Part shown: in pieces, positions 30,101-57,971 of the stretch
Layout: the number at the start of each line of letters is the position of its first letter
Position numbering within the stretch: position 1 is the first letter of the stretch
Source: Phoronis australis
Lineage: Eukaryota; Phoronida; Phoronidae
Direction of reading: 5' to 3'
Length of the DNA: 64,000 bases
Assembly (NCBI GenBank): GCA_002633005.1
Contig: NMRA01000291.1
Span: 326,825-390,824 of the forward strand
Program-made: the position numbers and the translations under genes
Notes under the pieces: generated by a model
The model's input: the letters and a program-made list of their open reading frames with translations, nothing else
Told to the model about the DNA's origin: nothing
Databases searched by the model: none

Positions 30101-32342
30101 AGCCTCGCAAGTTCTGTTGACCAAGCGTGTGGGTGTGTGAAATATCGGGAAACTGGGGAGAACAGCAAGAATGGACGTAGAAATTGTGACAACTGGGACT
30201 CCCAGACTTTTTATAGCTTGAGGGTCCCCAGGGGGGAACTTAAACATGTAACTGGCTGTATCTTAGTGAAATGCCTGAGACTACAATGCTTACCATTGCT
30301 GGTGCATTTCTCATCGCAGGTGTTTTGCAAGCAACTATTACATGCTGTGAGAGTGTTTTCAACAGTTCTAAATTTGTCATATAAAAGTAACATTCTGAAA
30401 AAAGAATGACATCTCAAGAGCCCAAAAATCAACCTGAAAAGCAATCAGTATAAATGTATACATCTATCTTTCATACCACTAATAAAAACCCATATCATTT
30501 TCCTGTTGAAGATCTTGGATTGCTCCACCACCATATGGCTCATGCAATATACACATTGGAGGCGCTTTAAGACATTTGATTGGTGTATAAGCCAGAAGTC
30601 ATGACCAAAAATCGCCCATGTGCAGCACAGCATACTGTCTTGTGAAATCCCTTGTTTACATAAAGTGAAAAAGAAACACAAACAAATGCTGATTTATGGA
30701 CTCAACAGCATGCAGCACATGACACAAAGTTCAACAGCACTGTACAACAAAGTATTGTCTGGGTTTACAAGTGCACATGACTAGGTGTAATGTATCTAGA
30801 AAGCTGCAATAACTGCTGATTTGGCGATGCATCAGGGATGCCCCTATCCAGAAGTAATCATGTTAAAACTACCCTATCATATAGCCAGCCAGCAGATGTC
30901 CATATCGAGATAACTACCTAGATGTGAATTGTTGGCTACATGTTAATTTTTGAACAATGTTTATAGCCTAAGACTGTATAAATCAATGCAGGAGCTGAGC
31001 ACAATGGATGTCAGTAAACAAGAAACGATAATGTATTGATTAGCAGCTGTCTCCAATCAATCACACAGCAGGGTTAGTGATCACTGATGAATGGCTGAAA
31101 AGGATACATCCGTAATGACCCGTGTTTGTTCCCGATGGCCAGTAAATTCTGCACAGGATCGTAAGCCATTGCTGTTGGCCTGTGAGGGAATCCATGGCGA
31201 ACAGTCTACAAGAGAACAAGGTTTGCAGACATCTGTGTTCAAGTATGACAAAATATAGGGCATCTTTTCAGCTAAAATGCGTGTGCTTCACGATGTCCAA
31301 AATATTTACAAAGCTTTAAACGACGATAAAAAATTGGACAGGTCAAAAACATTGCCAATGTGAGTTCCACACTACAATTGTAGAAACCAATGTTATCTTT
31401 TCGTGTAACAATATCAATCATATTTAAGTCATAATTCACTGTTAGAATAATATAATTAATTTTGTCACCCACACAACATCTTTAATGCAATCTCAAACAC
31501 GAGCTTCAACAAAAGTGGGTTAAGATTTACCTAACCTTAAGCAATGTCTGGAAAACTGTCACAGGTTTCTTTTTTTGAAATGCGCATATCAGAGCATCTT
31601 TGAGACACAGCAACCGTACGACAAGAAGGGTAGGGTCAAAAACAACAAAAACAGTATTGTGAAGGTTAATTTCAACAAAAATTACAGAGGCAAACCTATA
31701 CAATGTCTTAGTCCCCCTACTTATTTAAAAATTAACCTGGAGGTATTAAACTTAGGACAAGTAAATGACTAACCTAATATTTGTGATGAACTACACTTTA
31801 TAGTTTATATGCAATCAGTTAAACTGACACTGACAGCACTGTGCAAAAATTAGAGAACGAAATAAAATTTGAAAGCACTGCATGAATATGCAGTGACAAA
31901 ATACCACAGCCTCTGCAAAATAAAAAAAATGTCTTCATATTTCACTGACTAGCTGTGCATCGTCCTGTCTGCTGGTAGATAATGTTAATGAATGAAACTC
32001 AAATCTCGATACTGTCAATGTCAACGTGTTCAACAATTAGGATTCAGACAAAGTCAAGGAAAAGACAGACAGTTTCTCCAGTTTGCATTCAGTTATTGCA
32101 ACTGAAAGAGGTGTATTTTTCAAGTTCCACTGCAAGCATATTGTAAAGTTTAGTTAACATTGTTAAATGCAGACGAACAAAATCCGATTGACTCCTTAGT
32201 GAAAACGTATTGGAACACCTACCTTGCATACATAAAAATTTTCAGGTCGCAAAGTCTCTATAATCTCTGTTTCTGATTTCTGTGGCGGGCCACCAGATGC
32301 CCTGACTCCATCCAACAATCCTCTAATCTTAGAAGTTATCAT
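104..32342 (-). CDS. STXBP5: Tomosyn (syntaxin-binding protein 5 family), 5' portion, 9 coding exons; 3' end outside window
   Basis: Tomosyns are cytosolic WD40 proteins of the lethal-giant-larvae superfamily that bind syntaxin/SNAP-25 through a C-terminal R-SNARE-like domain and restrain vesicle priming. Seen here are coding exons 32223-32342, 31108-31205, 12878-12959, 12266-12366, 11853-11987, 6399-6462, 5836-5919, 1431-1554 and 104-179. All have AG/GT borders and phases that join without a stop, giving about 294 residues. The frame reproduces the family's N-terminal half of the first beta-propeller, including HLPFQSKWLYVGTERGN, WNKAIEL, GFESG-VVLW and WHHEGKQF. This is roughly the first quarter of a usual 1,100-1,200 residue tomosyn; the second propeller and SNARE motif are not in the window. 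The start is the ATG at 32342-32340, with an in-frame stop 42-57 bases upstream. The similarity suits STXBP5 and STXBP5L equally; invertebrates normally have one gene. Confidence 0.95.
180..1430 (-). other. Tomosyn intron 8
   Basis: 1.25 kb intron between coding exons 8 and 9. Its only clear structure is a three-unit 58-bp tandem repeat at 737-910. The rest is AT-rich sequence without a coding signal. Confidence 0.85.
737..910. repeat. Tandem repeat, 58-bp unit, 3 copies
   Basis: Units begin GATTGGTCAGGATG (737), GATTGCTCAGGATG (795) and GATTGGTTAGGATG (853). Units 1 and 2 are nearly identical; the third is more diverged. Confidence 0.9.
1431..1554 (-). CDS. STXBP5: Tomosyn coding exon 8
   Basis: 124 bp, acceptor TTAATTGCAG, donor CATG|GTATGC. 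It encodes ALKSCCWHHEGKQFMCSHTD followed by GSLTTWN and QPAKPV..NMPH, matching 'WHHEGKQF.CSHSDG.L..WN...PAKPV'. The last base starts a codon completed by the next exon. Confidence 0.95.
1699..1874. repeat. Short inverted-repeat (MITE-like) element, 50-bp arms
   Basis: The left arm (1699-1750) and the right arm (1827-1874) are inverted copies sharing GGTCATTCT..AACTGATGTATGTCGAGTAC with a few mismatches, around a 76-bp centre. The size and terminal inverted structure suggest a non-autonomous DNA element. No target-site duplication could be assigned. Confidence 0.75.
4391..4537. repeat. 14-bp minisatellite
   Basis: About ten copies of a 14-bp unit close to ATATGCACATTTTAT with single-base variants (TTTCAT, AGTTTATG). 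The plus strand therefore has a meaningless repetitive open frame. Confidence 0.93.
5836..5919 (-). CDS. STXBP5: Tomosyn coding exon 7
   Basis: 84 bp, exactly 28 codons, acceptor TTGTGTTGTAG and donor GAG|GTAATT. It encodes LLIGFESGCVVLWNLKGK and then AEHRYQCTE, the WD blade that follows the SDNPMD block in tomosyns. Confidence 0.94.
5920..6398 (-). other. Tomosyn intron 6
   Basis: 479-bp intron with nothing recognisable beyond its splice sites. Confidence 0.85.
6399..6462 (-). CDS. STXBP5: Tomosyn coding exon 6
   Basis: 64 bp (1 + 21 codons), acceptor CATCTAG, donor AAA|GTAAGT. It encodes SRKTHPGPVVHLSDNPMDPT and Lys, equivalent to vertebrate 'SSKSHPGPVVHISDNPMDEGK'. It completes the Leu split from the preceding exon. 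Confidence 0.95.
7405..7640 (+). mobile_element. tRNA-derived SINE, copy 1
   Basis: The head resembles a tRNA. An A-box-like stretch (TGGCCTGGTTGATAAGTG) is followed by a B-box (GGTTCAAGTCC) inside a perfect T-arm, GTGGG-TTCAAGT-CCCAC. Downstream comes a unique tail, then a perfect 8-bp hairpin (CTGATACA-ACG-TGTATCAG) and a T-rich end. This is the plan of a polymerase-III SINE. The anticodon arm does not fold cleanly, so it is not a working tRNA. Confidence 0.75.
7776..7922. other. Assembly gap (147 N)
   Basis: Run of N. The sequence on its left (7405-7775) is repeated almost exactly on its right (7923-8293), so the gap probably marks unmerged contig ends. Confidence 0.98.
7923..8158 (+). 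mobile_element. tRNA-derived SINE, copy 2
   Basis: Same element as the copy at 7405, differing at only a handful of positions (for example CTCACCTCGG versus CTCAGCTCGG, one G/A, one C/A, one T in the T-run). The identity continues past the SINE into about 130 bp of flanking sequence, which points to duplicated assembly or a recent local duplication and not two insertions. Confidence 0.75.
11154..11195. repeat. 15-bp tandem repeat
   Basis: Three copies of AGTTGTCACGGTGCA; the third is degenerate at its end. Confidence 0.85.
11853..11987 (-). CDS. STXBP5: Tomosyn coding exon 5
   Basis: 135 bp. The acceptor is TCACTCAG and the donor GAGTT|GTGAGT leaves a split Leu. It contains the most strongly conserved block of the propeller: HLPFQSKWLYVGTERGN, VNLESF.LSGY and NWNKAIE. 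This block alone identifies the family. Confidence 0.96.
12266..12366 (-). CDS. STXBP5: Tomosyn coding exon 4
   Basis: 101 bp, phase 0 start (GGT GCC CTA...) and a split Arg at the donor AG|GTAGGT. It encodes GALITICSDDTLNLWN and ends LKFQRE(R), the WD blade that reads 'GAL...DDTLHLWN...LKFNRER' in vertebrates. Confidence 0.93.
12367..12877 (-). other. Tomosyn intron 3
   Basis: 511-bp intron, AT-rich, with no repeat or coding signal noticed. The minus-strand open frames here are read-through from the neighbouring exons. Confidence 0.85.
12878..12959 (-). CDS. STXBP5: Tomosyn coding exon 3
   Basis: 82 bp (1 + 27 codons) between the acceptor ACCATAG and the donor GAG|GTAAGT. It encodes FGRPGVD...FMVNE, matching the family 'FGRPGVE...FLINE' strand that links the first and second WD blades. 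The opposite strand holds open frames here that are shadows. Confidence 0.93.
13412..13521. repeat. Imperfect inverted repeat, 30-bp arms
   Basis: The left arm begins TCACTTGATGATCC and the right arm ends GGATCATCAAGTG; pairing continues imperfectly inward through CTAGATTAGAGCCAC / GTAGCTCTAGTGCAAG. Probably a small MITE relic. Confidence 0.6.
16923..16995. repeat. (AATAC)n microsatellite
   Basis: Seven uninterrupted ACAAT pentamers followed by degenerate ACATT units. Confidence 0.93.
19277..19690 (+). repeat. Dispersed repeat family A, tandemly duplicated copy
   Basis: Two head-to-tail units of about 160 bp start at 19277 and 19437 (both share GGAAAC-GAATCTTAC-ACA..GA-GAATCTTACAA). The second unit runs on into a tail (ATCGGTTTTACGG..., CTTCTTGAAGTTATTAG, AAACAACAAAATCCGTTGTTT) that recurs at 39295-39430 and 39480-39560. 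It is an interspersed repeat of unknown class. Confidence 0.7.
29933..29955. repeat. Perfect short hairpin
   Basis: CTAGGATTCA-TTT-TGAATCCTAG: a 10-bp perfect stem with a 3-base loop inside the long tomosyn intron. Chance cannot be excluded. Confidence 0.6.
31108..31205 (-). CDS. STXBP5: Tomosyn coding exon 2
   Basis: 98 bp starting in phase 0 after a CTCTTGTAG acceptor and ending with two bases of a split Ile codon before GTATCC. It encodes TVRHGFPHRPTAMAYDPVQN and then LLAIGNKHGSLR, the conserved first WD blade of tomosyn/Lgl proteins. The split codon is completed by the first base of the exon at 12878-12959, so this exon is followed by an 18 kb intron. Confidence 0.93.
31206..32222 (-). 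other. Tomosyn intron 1
   Basis: 1.0 kb intron directly after the start exon. No repeat or coding signal was noticed. Confidence 0.85.
32223..32342 (-). CDS. STXBP5: Tomosyn coding exon 1 (start codon)
   Basis: Exactly 40 codons, from ATG (32342) to a phase-0 donor AAG|GTAGGT. It encodes the family's N-terminal lead (residues like IRGLLDGVRAS, then ETLRPENFYVCK), which matches the tomosyn 'LDGL...EIQETL...F.LCK' pattern. An in-frame TAA lies upstream and no other in-frame ATG intervenes, so this start is well supported. Confidence 0.9.
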
Positions 32343-32958
32343 GTTTGGTCGTTTTTCGAGATCGCAGGGCTCAAATCGGGGCACTTTTTAGCCATACCTT
32401 GCTCGAAGATTCCCATTCACCGAAAAAATAATAAATATCACATGTGAATTGTGGGTAATTTCTTGGAGCCCGGATGAGGGAAGCGAGTCGTTTGCAAAAT
32501 ATAAAATTTGTTGTACCGTTTATTTGTAACATATTTCTTTTTAAATCTAAAATATGACTTAACTACATAATATTAGAATTTTTTGCATGTTAAAAATATT
32601 TTTGAATTTCAGCATAGACCTTTTACTTTTATTTATTGAAGTTAATATATTATTTTAGCAATTGACATTCACTGTTTCAGACGAAACCTACTCACACACA
32701 CATGTCTGCAACAGTGTAAATTTGTGTTATTCCTCACGTAAGCCAAGCCAGTGACAGTGGTTTATTGGTTGCTACGTGGAGTGCAGTTTTCAGATCTTGC
32801 TTGCATCTGGATAAACAACACTTTGAAGGTAATATACGCTGATCAGGAATATCCATAATCTTATAGTACTGTAGTGACGAAATGAACGCGGACTTCTTCA
32901 AGTTCAATGAGTAGTGTTGACATGACACATTTGCAGGGCACTGACTGGTCGGATATAG

Positions 32959-33042
32959 CGGTCCCTGATTTCGAGAACCAGGCAGTCACTGAAAAGTGGG
33001 CCCGTTATTCAGTGATTGCCTGGTTCTCTAAATCAGGGACCG
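32959..33042. repeat. Long hairpin, 34-bp stem
   Basis: The left arm begins CGGTCCCTGATTTCGAGAAC and the right arm ends TAAATCAGGGACCG. They pair over about 34 bp with two or three mismatches around a 15-base loop. It could be a MITE relic or an extruding or transcribed hairpin; no target duplication was seen. Confidence 0.8.
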
Positions 33043-33090
33043 ACATACAGTGACCTCTGTCTAGCTTTGTAGCTGGACTAGAGGCGGTGT

Positions 33091-34033
33091 AGGCAATGAC
33101 CATCGCCTCTGTTGGCCCGAACCAGCGATGCAGCTCCTATAGGCGCTCTGTACGCCGGAAGCTTTTCGGCGAATTATGCCTCGCACCGACTAAACCATCA
33201 AAGTCGCGTTGTTACAAATACCTTTTGCACATAGAGGAACACCTTAGGAGGTTGTCGATGTGTTTAATTCCTTCCAACTCGAACAAATACTCCCGTTATC
33301 AAACTTTTTCTTCGAGCAGTCAATATTTCAGTTCCCAAAATCGTGAACTCAACATTTTCACTCGGCGCACGCCAAAAGATTCTTTTAACCAGGCCGAAGG
33401 TCAGAAGTTGCGGTCCTACCGGCGAACTTTGAAAGCTGAAGTTCCCGCCCTTTGCGTAAGTGCTGCCGGGAACCAGCCGTGCATTTGCCGTGTTGTTAAA
33501 CATTAAAATGTCAAATATGTGCACAAATACTATTAAATGTCATATCAACAGCATTTATTTTTATCAAATACAAACAGTAATTCATTGAAATACAATCAGT
33601 TTCAAGTAACGCCAATTAAAGACAAGTATAAGTGGTGGCATTTTGGAAACGAAGATTTGACGGACAAGACCGCAATGGTTCACCTTTAGCCTATTTAAAG
33701 ATTGAGGTCATGAAGTCACATCACCTAGCGAGCGCGGTAAAAATTGGAGCGTGCGCAGTATAAAAATGGTGAGTTCACAATTTTGGGAACTGAAATAGGG
33801 ACTGCTCGAAGAAAAAGTTTGATAACAGGAGTATTTGTTCGAGTTGGAAGGAATTAAACACATCGACAACCTCCTAAGGTGTTCCTCTATGCGCAAAAGG
33901 TATTTATAACAACGTGACTTTGATGGTTTAGTCGGTGCGAGGCATAAATCGCCGAAAAGCTTCCGGCGTACAGAGCGCCTATAGGAGCTGCATCGCCTCT
34001 GGTTCCGGCCAACAGAGGCGATGGTCATTGCCT
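33091..34033. mobile_element. Foldback element, about 283-bp inverted arms
   Basis: Arm A (33091-33372) and arm B (33749-34033) are inverted copies, about 90% or more alike by eye, separated by 376 bp. Both start with AGGCAATGACCATCGCCTCT and run through TACGCCGGAAGCTTTTCGGC to GCGCACGC. The longest open frame here (33096-33506) is simply arm A read through; arm B read on the other strand gives a related frame with substitutions and a different end. Arm structure fits a foldback transposon or an inverted local duplication. No transposase was seen. Confidence 0.75.
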
Positions 34034-34185
34034 AGAGGCGGTGAAGCTCCTACAGACACGTTATACGCCGGAAGCTTTTCGAATTTTGGCAAATTATGCC
34101 TCACACTGATTAAAATATCAAAGTCACGTTCTTTTAAGTAGCTTTTGCTCATAGAAGGACACCTAAGGAGACTGTCGATGTCATT
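34034..34185 (+). repeat. Partial third copy of the foldback-arm module
   Basis: It abuts arm B of the foldback and runs in the same direction as arm A: AGAGGCGGTGAAGCTCC, TACGCCGGAAGCTTTTCG, AAATTATGCCTCACACTGAT and CTGTCGATGTCATTAA. It is more diverged than the two arms. Confidence 0.7.
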
Positions 34186-34754
34186 AAAGATGTATTCGCA
34201 TGCTCCTAAGTGGACCTAACAGTTGGTCATGTATAGACATAGACAACATGTAGCCCCTCGGTTGGCCGGTTAGGGGCTACAATACTTCCCATCGCTTTCT
34301 GTATTAATTTCGTACCGTGTAAGTGAAATCCGCTCACCGATTTAGAGTTTTCACCTCGTCAAAAGTACATTCTACATTTAAAACTATCGCTTAGAAAAAT
34401 GCTCACTTTCTTCAGTGGTCCTTTCTACTTCTACTCATATCTTCGATGAAACATAGCTACGAGAATTAACGTGAATAGGGTGAAGAATTCCAACTCCACT
34501 TTTTGGCCACAGTTCACTTTTTCACCGCACACGCGGTAACAACAAAGTATTTCAACTTAGTCACGTGAGTTAGGCAAAGGCTATCGTGAGACTGAGCGAA
34601 GCGCCTGATGCTGGCGCGTAACACTTGCAAAATAGCATTGGAAGATATCAGATGAAATTTGTAAGGTTTGTGTCCTTTGGACTTTTTATCTGTCAACATG
34701 CGTGATTTCATGTAAATTCCTCAAAATGGCGTCTGGTACGGGGAACTCGAGCAA

Positions 34755-53803
<19,049 letters not shown>

Positions 53804-56743
53804 TCTCCCTTCGCAAGGTGAGACACTTGATATTCAGTTTGGAGGATTCCTTAACTTGTGTCCAGATATATCACCTGTGTTCTGTTTGCTCAGTCCAGTC
53901 TGTAAACTTGTTAACATTTCTGCAGCCTTCTGAATGTGAACTTTGTGGTGTAGTAATCTGTTGGGAGCACAGTTGTACCCAATGATGAAAGTTTTGTCTA
54001 GAAAGCATTGTAAGTTACAGTATTTCATCTATTAGGCCTAAAATCATAATTGGTTTTGGTCTGTTTTTTTAAATCGAGTCGGTGGTTTAGTAATTGTCTT
54101 TGGTTGCTCACTTTTTCAAACAAGAAGATCCACCTGATGTGAGCAAAAATGATGCAAGACTTGATGTTTTTTTTTTGCTTTACTCTGTTCTAACAAGTTT
54201 CAGGTGTGGAAGGGCCAGTAGCACTTGTGCCAGTGGTTGAAACATTCTCTTTTTATTTCCGTTGATGACGGCAAACATGGAAATGGTCACAATCTAGCAT
54301 GTTGCCAATTGGTGATCAAAAATTGTCTTTAAGAATAGCAGATTTTCACCAAAAGTTTCTGTTACCTTCAGAATAGTGTTTGATGTACAGAATTTTGGAG
54401 CAAACACTGTGACATATTGCGCCCAGGAGCATTAGACTTGACTGCCTGCAGACAAGCCATAACCATGCAACACTTCACTAAAATGATAGTTCAACTAGTA
54501 CTTAGATGTCAGGAGGCAAGTTTTGAACTGCATGCTCTTGCAAGCCTTATTACATGCTGCCATCAAGGTACGGATAGGGAAGCAATAACAACCATTGGGC
54601 TCCAGAATGATAAGAATCAGAGCTAAGTGGGATAAAGTAATTTGTTATATGCAAGAGGCATAAGTGCTAATGTAACCTGCACGTCGTATTAGTTGTGCCA
54701 AGTACTGCAGTATTTTATACCACCATGATGGTAATCATTGTCAGTACGTTGCAATTTGAGAGCCTAAACCAAACTCTGCAGACTTTTTGAGCACTTCCCA
54801 GTGCATGTTTTACAGGTAGCTGCATTGCTTGATGAATCATAGCATATCAAACTTTGCTCACCTTTGCTTATGTACGTTTGTGCAGGTTTTTGTGAAAAAA
54901 AAATGACTTGCTGAAATTATTCAGTGAACGCAGGTCTCGGAGTGAGTCGTGGGACATATCAGAACTAAGTATGGTTTTTTGGTATTACGCACGCTTCATT
55001 TGCTAGCGTGAAACTTTCCTTTCCTGTCTTAGGAATCAAACAGCTAGGATTTGTGTGATCATGGGTTTAATTCCTAAGTCCGTTCAAGCAAGTTCTTTAT
55101 CCTGGCAAATAAGGCCTATGCAATAGGCGAAAACTGAAGTGCTTTCCAGGTAGAATTTGCACCATTGAACCTATGTCCTTAGGTTGCATTAGTTTTGACA
55201 ATGAATGTGTCTAAAAAATATTGTGATTTTGGGAACTTTGGAGTTCCTCATTTATGATCGTCCTTACGGTGGAATATGGCTTTGTAATCTTGTATGTCCT
55301 TCAGCGACTGTTTTCTTCTGCAAAGTGCTTTGTTTCATTGCATATTAGCCTTCATGGCATTCATAGTCATGTGATAAGTTTGATGTGCTTGGTACAGTCA
55401 TCTTTCAACCAGCCAGTCAGTGCTTAACTGTTTGTTTCTTAAGTGCAGTCGCATGCTTGAGCACGATGCTTCCGTTTCTGCAGGTAAACTCATTTCCTGC
55501 TTTCCCTGGCTTCTCTGCTAGAGACCCTCATTTTCTGGACGGAATTCGCTGAGTCTAATTTCTTACTCACAATTTGAGGTTTCGAACAGAATTCTTGTTT
55601 TTCAATAATAGATACCATATAGTTGTAATGTCTTTGGTTTTTAATTATGAAAAATAATTCATACTGAAAATACATAAAATTGTAAAATTCTGGAAACAAA
55701 ACAATCGACAACCTTTCATATGACTGGCAGAAACGCTAACAGTTTCGCAAGTTGAATGCTGGCGAAAATGTTAGCATTCTAGCCAGACAGACAAGCTGTC
55801 CACTGAGGGTAATTTTGTCAGCATTTAGATTATTTCCTCAACACGGAAGTTGCTTGTAAGTTTGTCAAGGTGATATATTTATTGAAGAGTACACAGAACA
55901 TACAAGGAAAATAATGACTAACCCAGAATTCCCGAAGCATTATATCTCGGTTGTAGACAGATGAAAGTAGTATAGAACTATATACATGTAACTAGAATAT
56001 AAGTAGTTTCAAATATTTAGATGTGCCATTACGATAACTGATGGTATAACATGCTCACTCTATGCCATGAATTGACTGATATGACGATAGAACAATGACC
56101 TCCTACCCTGTGCTTGCGCGTCCTTTGAAGTAAGCGGTCTGGCAACAAAAATGCTAGGGAAAGTGTCAGTAGTTTTGGAGTGACTCAAATCTCAAGCAAA
56201 GTGTCAGCAAACGTGACCCTTGTTACCGTTCGCATTACTGGCATTTTTGCTGCTACCTTACGTGTTAGTGGAAACACTTCTAGCACTTAAGCTGGCGTGT
56301 CAACGAGGTGTTTGTGAATGTGGCACTCTTCTTTTTGGGTTTTTAGAAATAATAGACGTGGCGTGCAGCAAGTTATTAGAGAAACAGAGTAGCAGCGTGA
56401 TATAGCAGAGAAAGTAAGGCGTTTCCCGGGTCATGTTTTTGTAATTCATTTTGAAATAGTTATGGTGAATTTGATCAATTTTTATCTGTATCATGTTCTT
56501 GTGAAAAGCTGCTTTTTCTCCTTATCCTGGATTTTAATTTAAACCCTTCGCACCATGGTCATAATTGCTTGGATTTGGTTACCAACAATTTTGGTTTGAT
56601 GTTTTAAGCATTTCCTCTTCAATTTGTGTACGTACCTTCAATCAAGAAATAAACACAAGAATTAAAATAATAAAATTTGTGTGACGTCATCAGTGGATGT
56701 GTTGTTCTACACCGGCTGCAAGCCATAGTGGTCTCGAAAACTA
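53804..56743 (+). other. Downstream of CPOX: 3' UTR and spacer
   Basis: The CPOX 3' UTR must begin here, but its end is unclear. The first convincing AATAAA noticed on the plus strand is at 56648-56653, which would make an unusually long UTR. A minus-strand AATAAA (TTTATT near 55877) is also present. No coding signal, tandem repeat or TIR element was recognised. Confidence 0.5.
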
Positions 56744-57025
56744 GTGAGTTCGACTGAGTGTTATGAAAAGCTCATGTGCGGAGGATGCTGTAATAGCAAT
56801 CGGTCAGATAAGATTTCAGTTTTTGCATTTCCAAGTAACCCTAAGATTGCCCAGAAATGGCACAAGTACGTGCGTCGGACACTGATATGGCAGTATACAG
56901 TGGGGCATGTGATCAGTTCAGGAGACACGCTGTGCTCAGGCCATTTTGAAGAATCGGGCTTTGATCCGTCATGTAAACGGAGATTTGATGAAGGTTTCCC
57001 CAGCGTGCAAATGTCTTTGAAGTGA
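56744..57025 (+). pseudogene. THAP-domain fragment (transposon-derived or small THAP protein)
   Basis: The open frame ends at TGA 57023-57025; its only in-frame ATG is at 56774, within the domain. It reads CGGCCNSNRSDKISVFAFPS, NPKIAQKWHKYVRRT, then LCSGHFEESGFDP and KRRFDEGFPSVQM. This is a THAP zinc finger: Cys pair, FAFP-type loop, a Trp in the KW position, and the C..H of LCS.HF with EESCFD-like end. The usual segment between the KYVRRT block and LCSGHF looks altered (WQYTVGHVISSGD). Only the DNA-binding domain is present. THAP domains are common in P-element and Kolobok-like transposases, so a transposon relic is most likely; a spliced host gene is not excluded. Confidence 0.6.
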
Positions 57026-57637
57026 AAAAGTGTATGGTGTTTTGTCATTGCTGGGAATGTAGTTGTCAGGCACGTATTGAGTAAGAGCCTCACCATCAAA
57101 TTGTGACTGAGATAATGAATGTGATTGCAATAGGCCTAAGTTTGCATTAGTCAGTCTATTCTTGTTCAAGATTTTATGGTAATGCGTGTTATCCACATAT
57201 ATGTCAGTGCCCAATAGTAGAAAATGCGGTCATAGTTTGAGATCACGACCGCAGCCAGCACAAAGGCTGGAGTCGGACACTTGACCGAAATAATCGAATC
57301 ACAACAGTACAAAGCTTTCATATAGACAAGTCAAAAACGAGTATCGAAATCCAGTTAGCATAATCTTTCTCTCAAAGTTACTCTGCTTTCAAAGAAATTT
57401 AATCAGTGTTTGCTATTCGCGACTGGGCTTTGACAGTCAGGGTAAAAACTTTGTTTAGATTTAGTTGGATGCACATACTACTTGACATTAAAGAGGTTAG
57501 AAAATTAAATTGTCATTCAATAAAATTCTTTAATTGCCACTGTGAAATCAGTCTGCAGACTGAGTAGGCTCCGACTCGGCTTCCTTGCTGGAGACGCCGG
57601 TGCCGGAGAGTTCGTACGGCCTTAAGCACGCTAAGTC
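57026..57637. other. Spacer after the THAP fragment
   Basis: 612 bp with nothing recognised apart from a GC-richer patch at about 57560-57620. Confidence 0.7.
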
Positions 57638-57671
57638 TTCCGATATGTATCAAATAAACACAGAAAAATCA

Positions 57672-57750
57672 GGAACCCCAACTGGGAATCGAACCACAGG
57701 TCTCTAGATTGCCGGTCTAGTGCTCTCACCACTGAGCTACTGAGGACCCG
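57672..57750 (-). repeat. tRNA-like sequence, minus copy (tRNA-derived SINE head or pseudo-tRNA)
   Basis: Read on the minus strand: D-arm-like TAGCTCAGTGGTGAGAGCAC, a perfect 5-bp anticodon stem CTAGA/TCTAG around CCGGCAA, and a B-box GGTTCGATTCC. Position 33 is C instead of the near-universal U, and the T stem needs a bulge, so a working tRNA is unlikely. Confidence 0.6.
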
Positions 57751-57870
57751 ATATCTGTGCGATTGCTATTTACAGCCAACCGTTAAGTTACACATCACAT
57801 GAGCGGCGTTTCGCATTTTTCACACGGGATTTAGACAATTATATGTACAATCAGCAACTTACCAGATATC

Positions 57871-57949
57871 GGGTCCTCAGTAGCTCAGTGGTGAGAGCAC
57901 TAGACCGGCAATCTAGAGACCTGTGGTTCGATTCCCAGTTGCGGTTCCT
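57871..57949 (+). repeat. tRNA-like sequence, plus copy (tRNA-derived SINE head or pseudo-tRNA)
   Basis: Same core as the minus copy. If folded as a tRNA, the anticodon would be GGC (Ala), but the C at position 33 and the imperfect acceptor and T stems argue against function. The overlapping open frame (SSVVRALDRQSRDLW) is a commonly seen artefact of translating such tRNA-like heads. Confidence 0.6.
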
Positions 57950-57971
57950 GATTTTTCTGTGTTTATTTGAT

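Larger units (their letters stand above)
12960..31107 (-). other. Tomosyn intron 2 (18 kb)
   Basis: The longest intron, between the exon for the first WD blade and the FGRPGV exon. Seen within it are an imperfect inverted repeat (13412-13521), an AATAC microsatellite (16923-16995), a tandemly duplicated repeat (19277-19690), a perfect short hairpin (29933-29955) and a single ambiguous base at 28389. No additional coding exon or embedded gene was recognised on either strand. Confidence 0.8.
32343..34754. promoter_or_regulatory. Head-to-head spacer between tomosyn and CPOX (putative bidirectional promoter region)
   Basis: The tomosyn start codon (minus strand) and the proposed CPOX start codon (plus strand) diverge from this 2.4 kb region, so both promoters should lie in it or close by. 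Much of it is occupied by a strong hairpin (32959-33042) and a foldback element (33091-34033), which are locally richer in GC and CpG than the surroundings. No TATA box or initiator could be assigned with confidence. The promoter role is inferred from position only. Confidence 0.4.
57649..57971. repeat. Inverted pair of tRNA-like sequences, 109-bp arms
   Basis: The left arm (57649-57757) is the near-exact reverse complement of the right arm (57863-57971), separated by 105 bp. Each arm carries a tRNA-like core plus the sequence up to TGTGTTTATTTGAT. The arms differ at only a couple of positions (TTGGGGTTCC versus TTGCGGTTCC), so the inversion is recent or kept alike by gene conversion. Confidence 0.85.

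Noticed and set aside
33096-33506. 136-residue plus-strand open frame
   Set aside because: It is arm A of the foldback read through. The inverted arm carries the same frame with substitutions and a different end, composition is Arg/Ser-rich and no family resemblance is seen.
57871-57949. Functional tRNA-Ala(GGC)
   Set aside because: C at position 33, a bulged T stem and a poor acceptor stem; a near-identical inverted copy and flanking repeat sequence indicate a tRNA-derived repeat.
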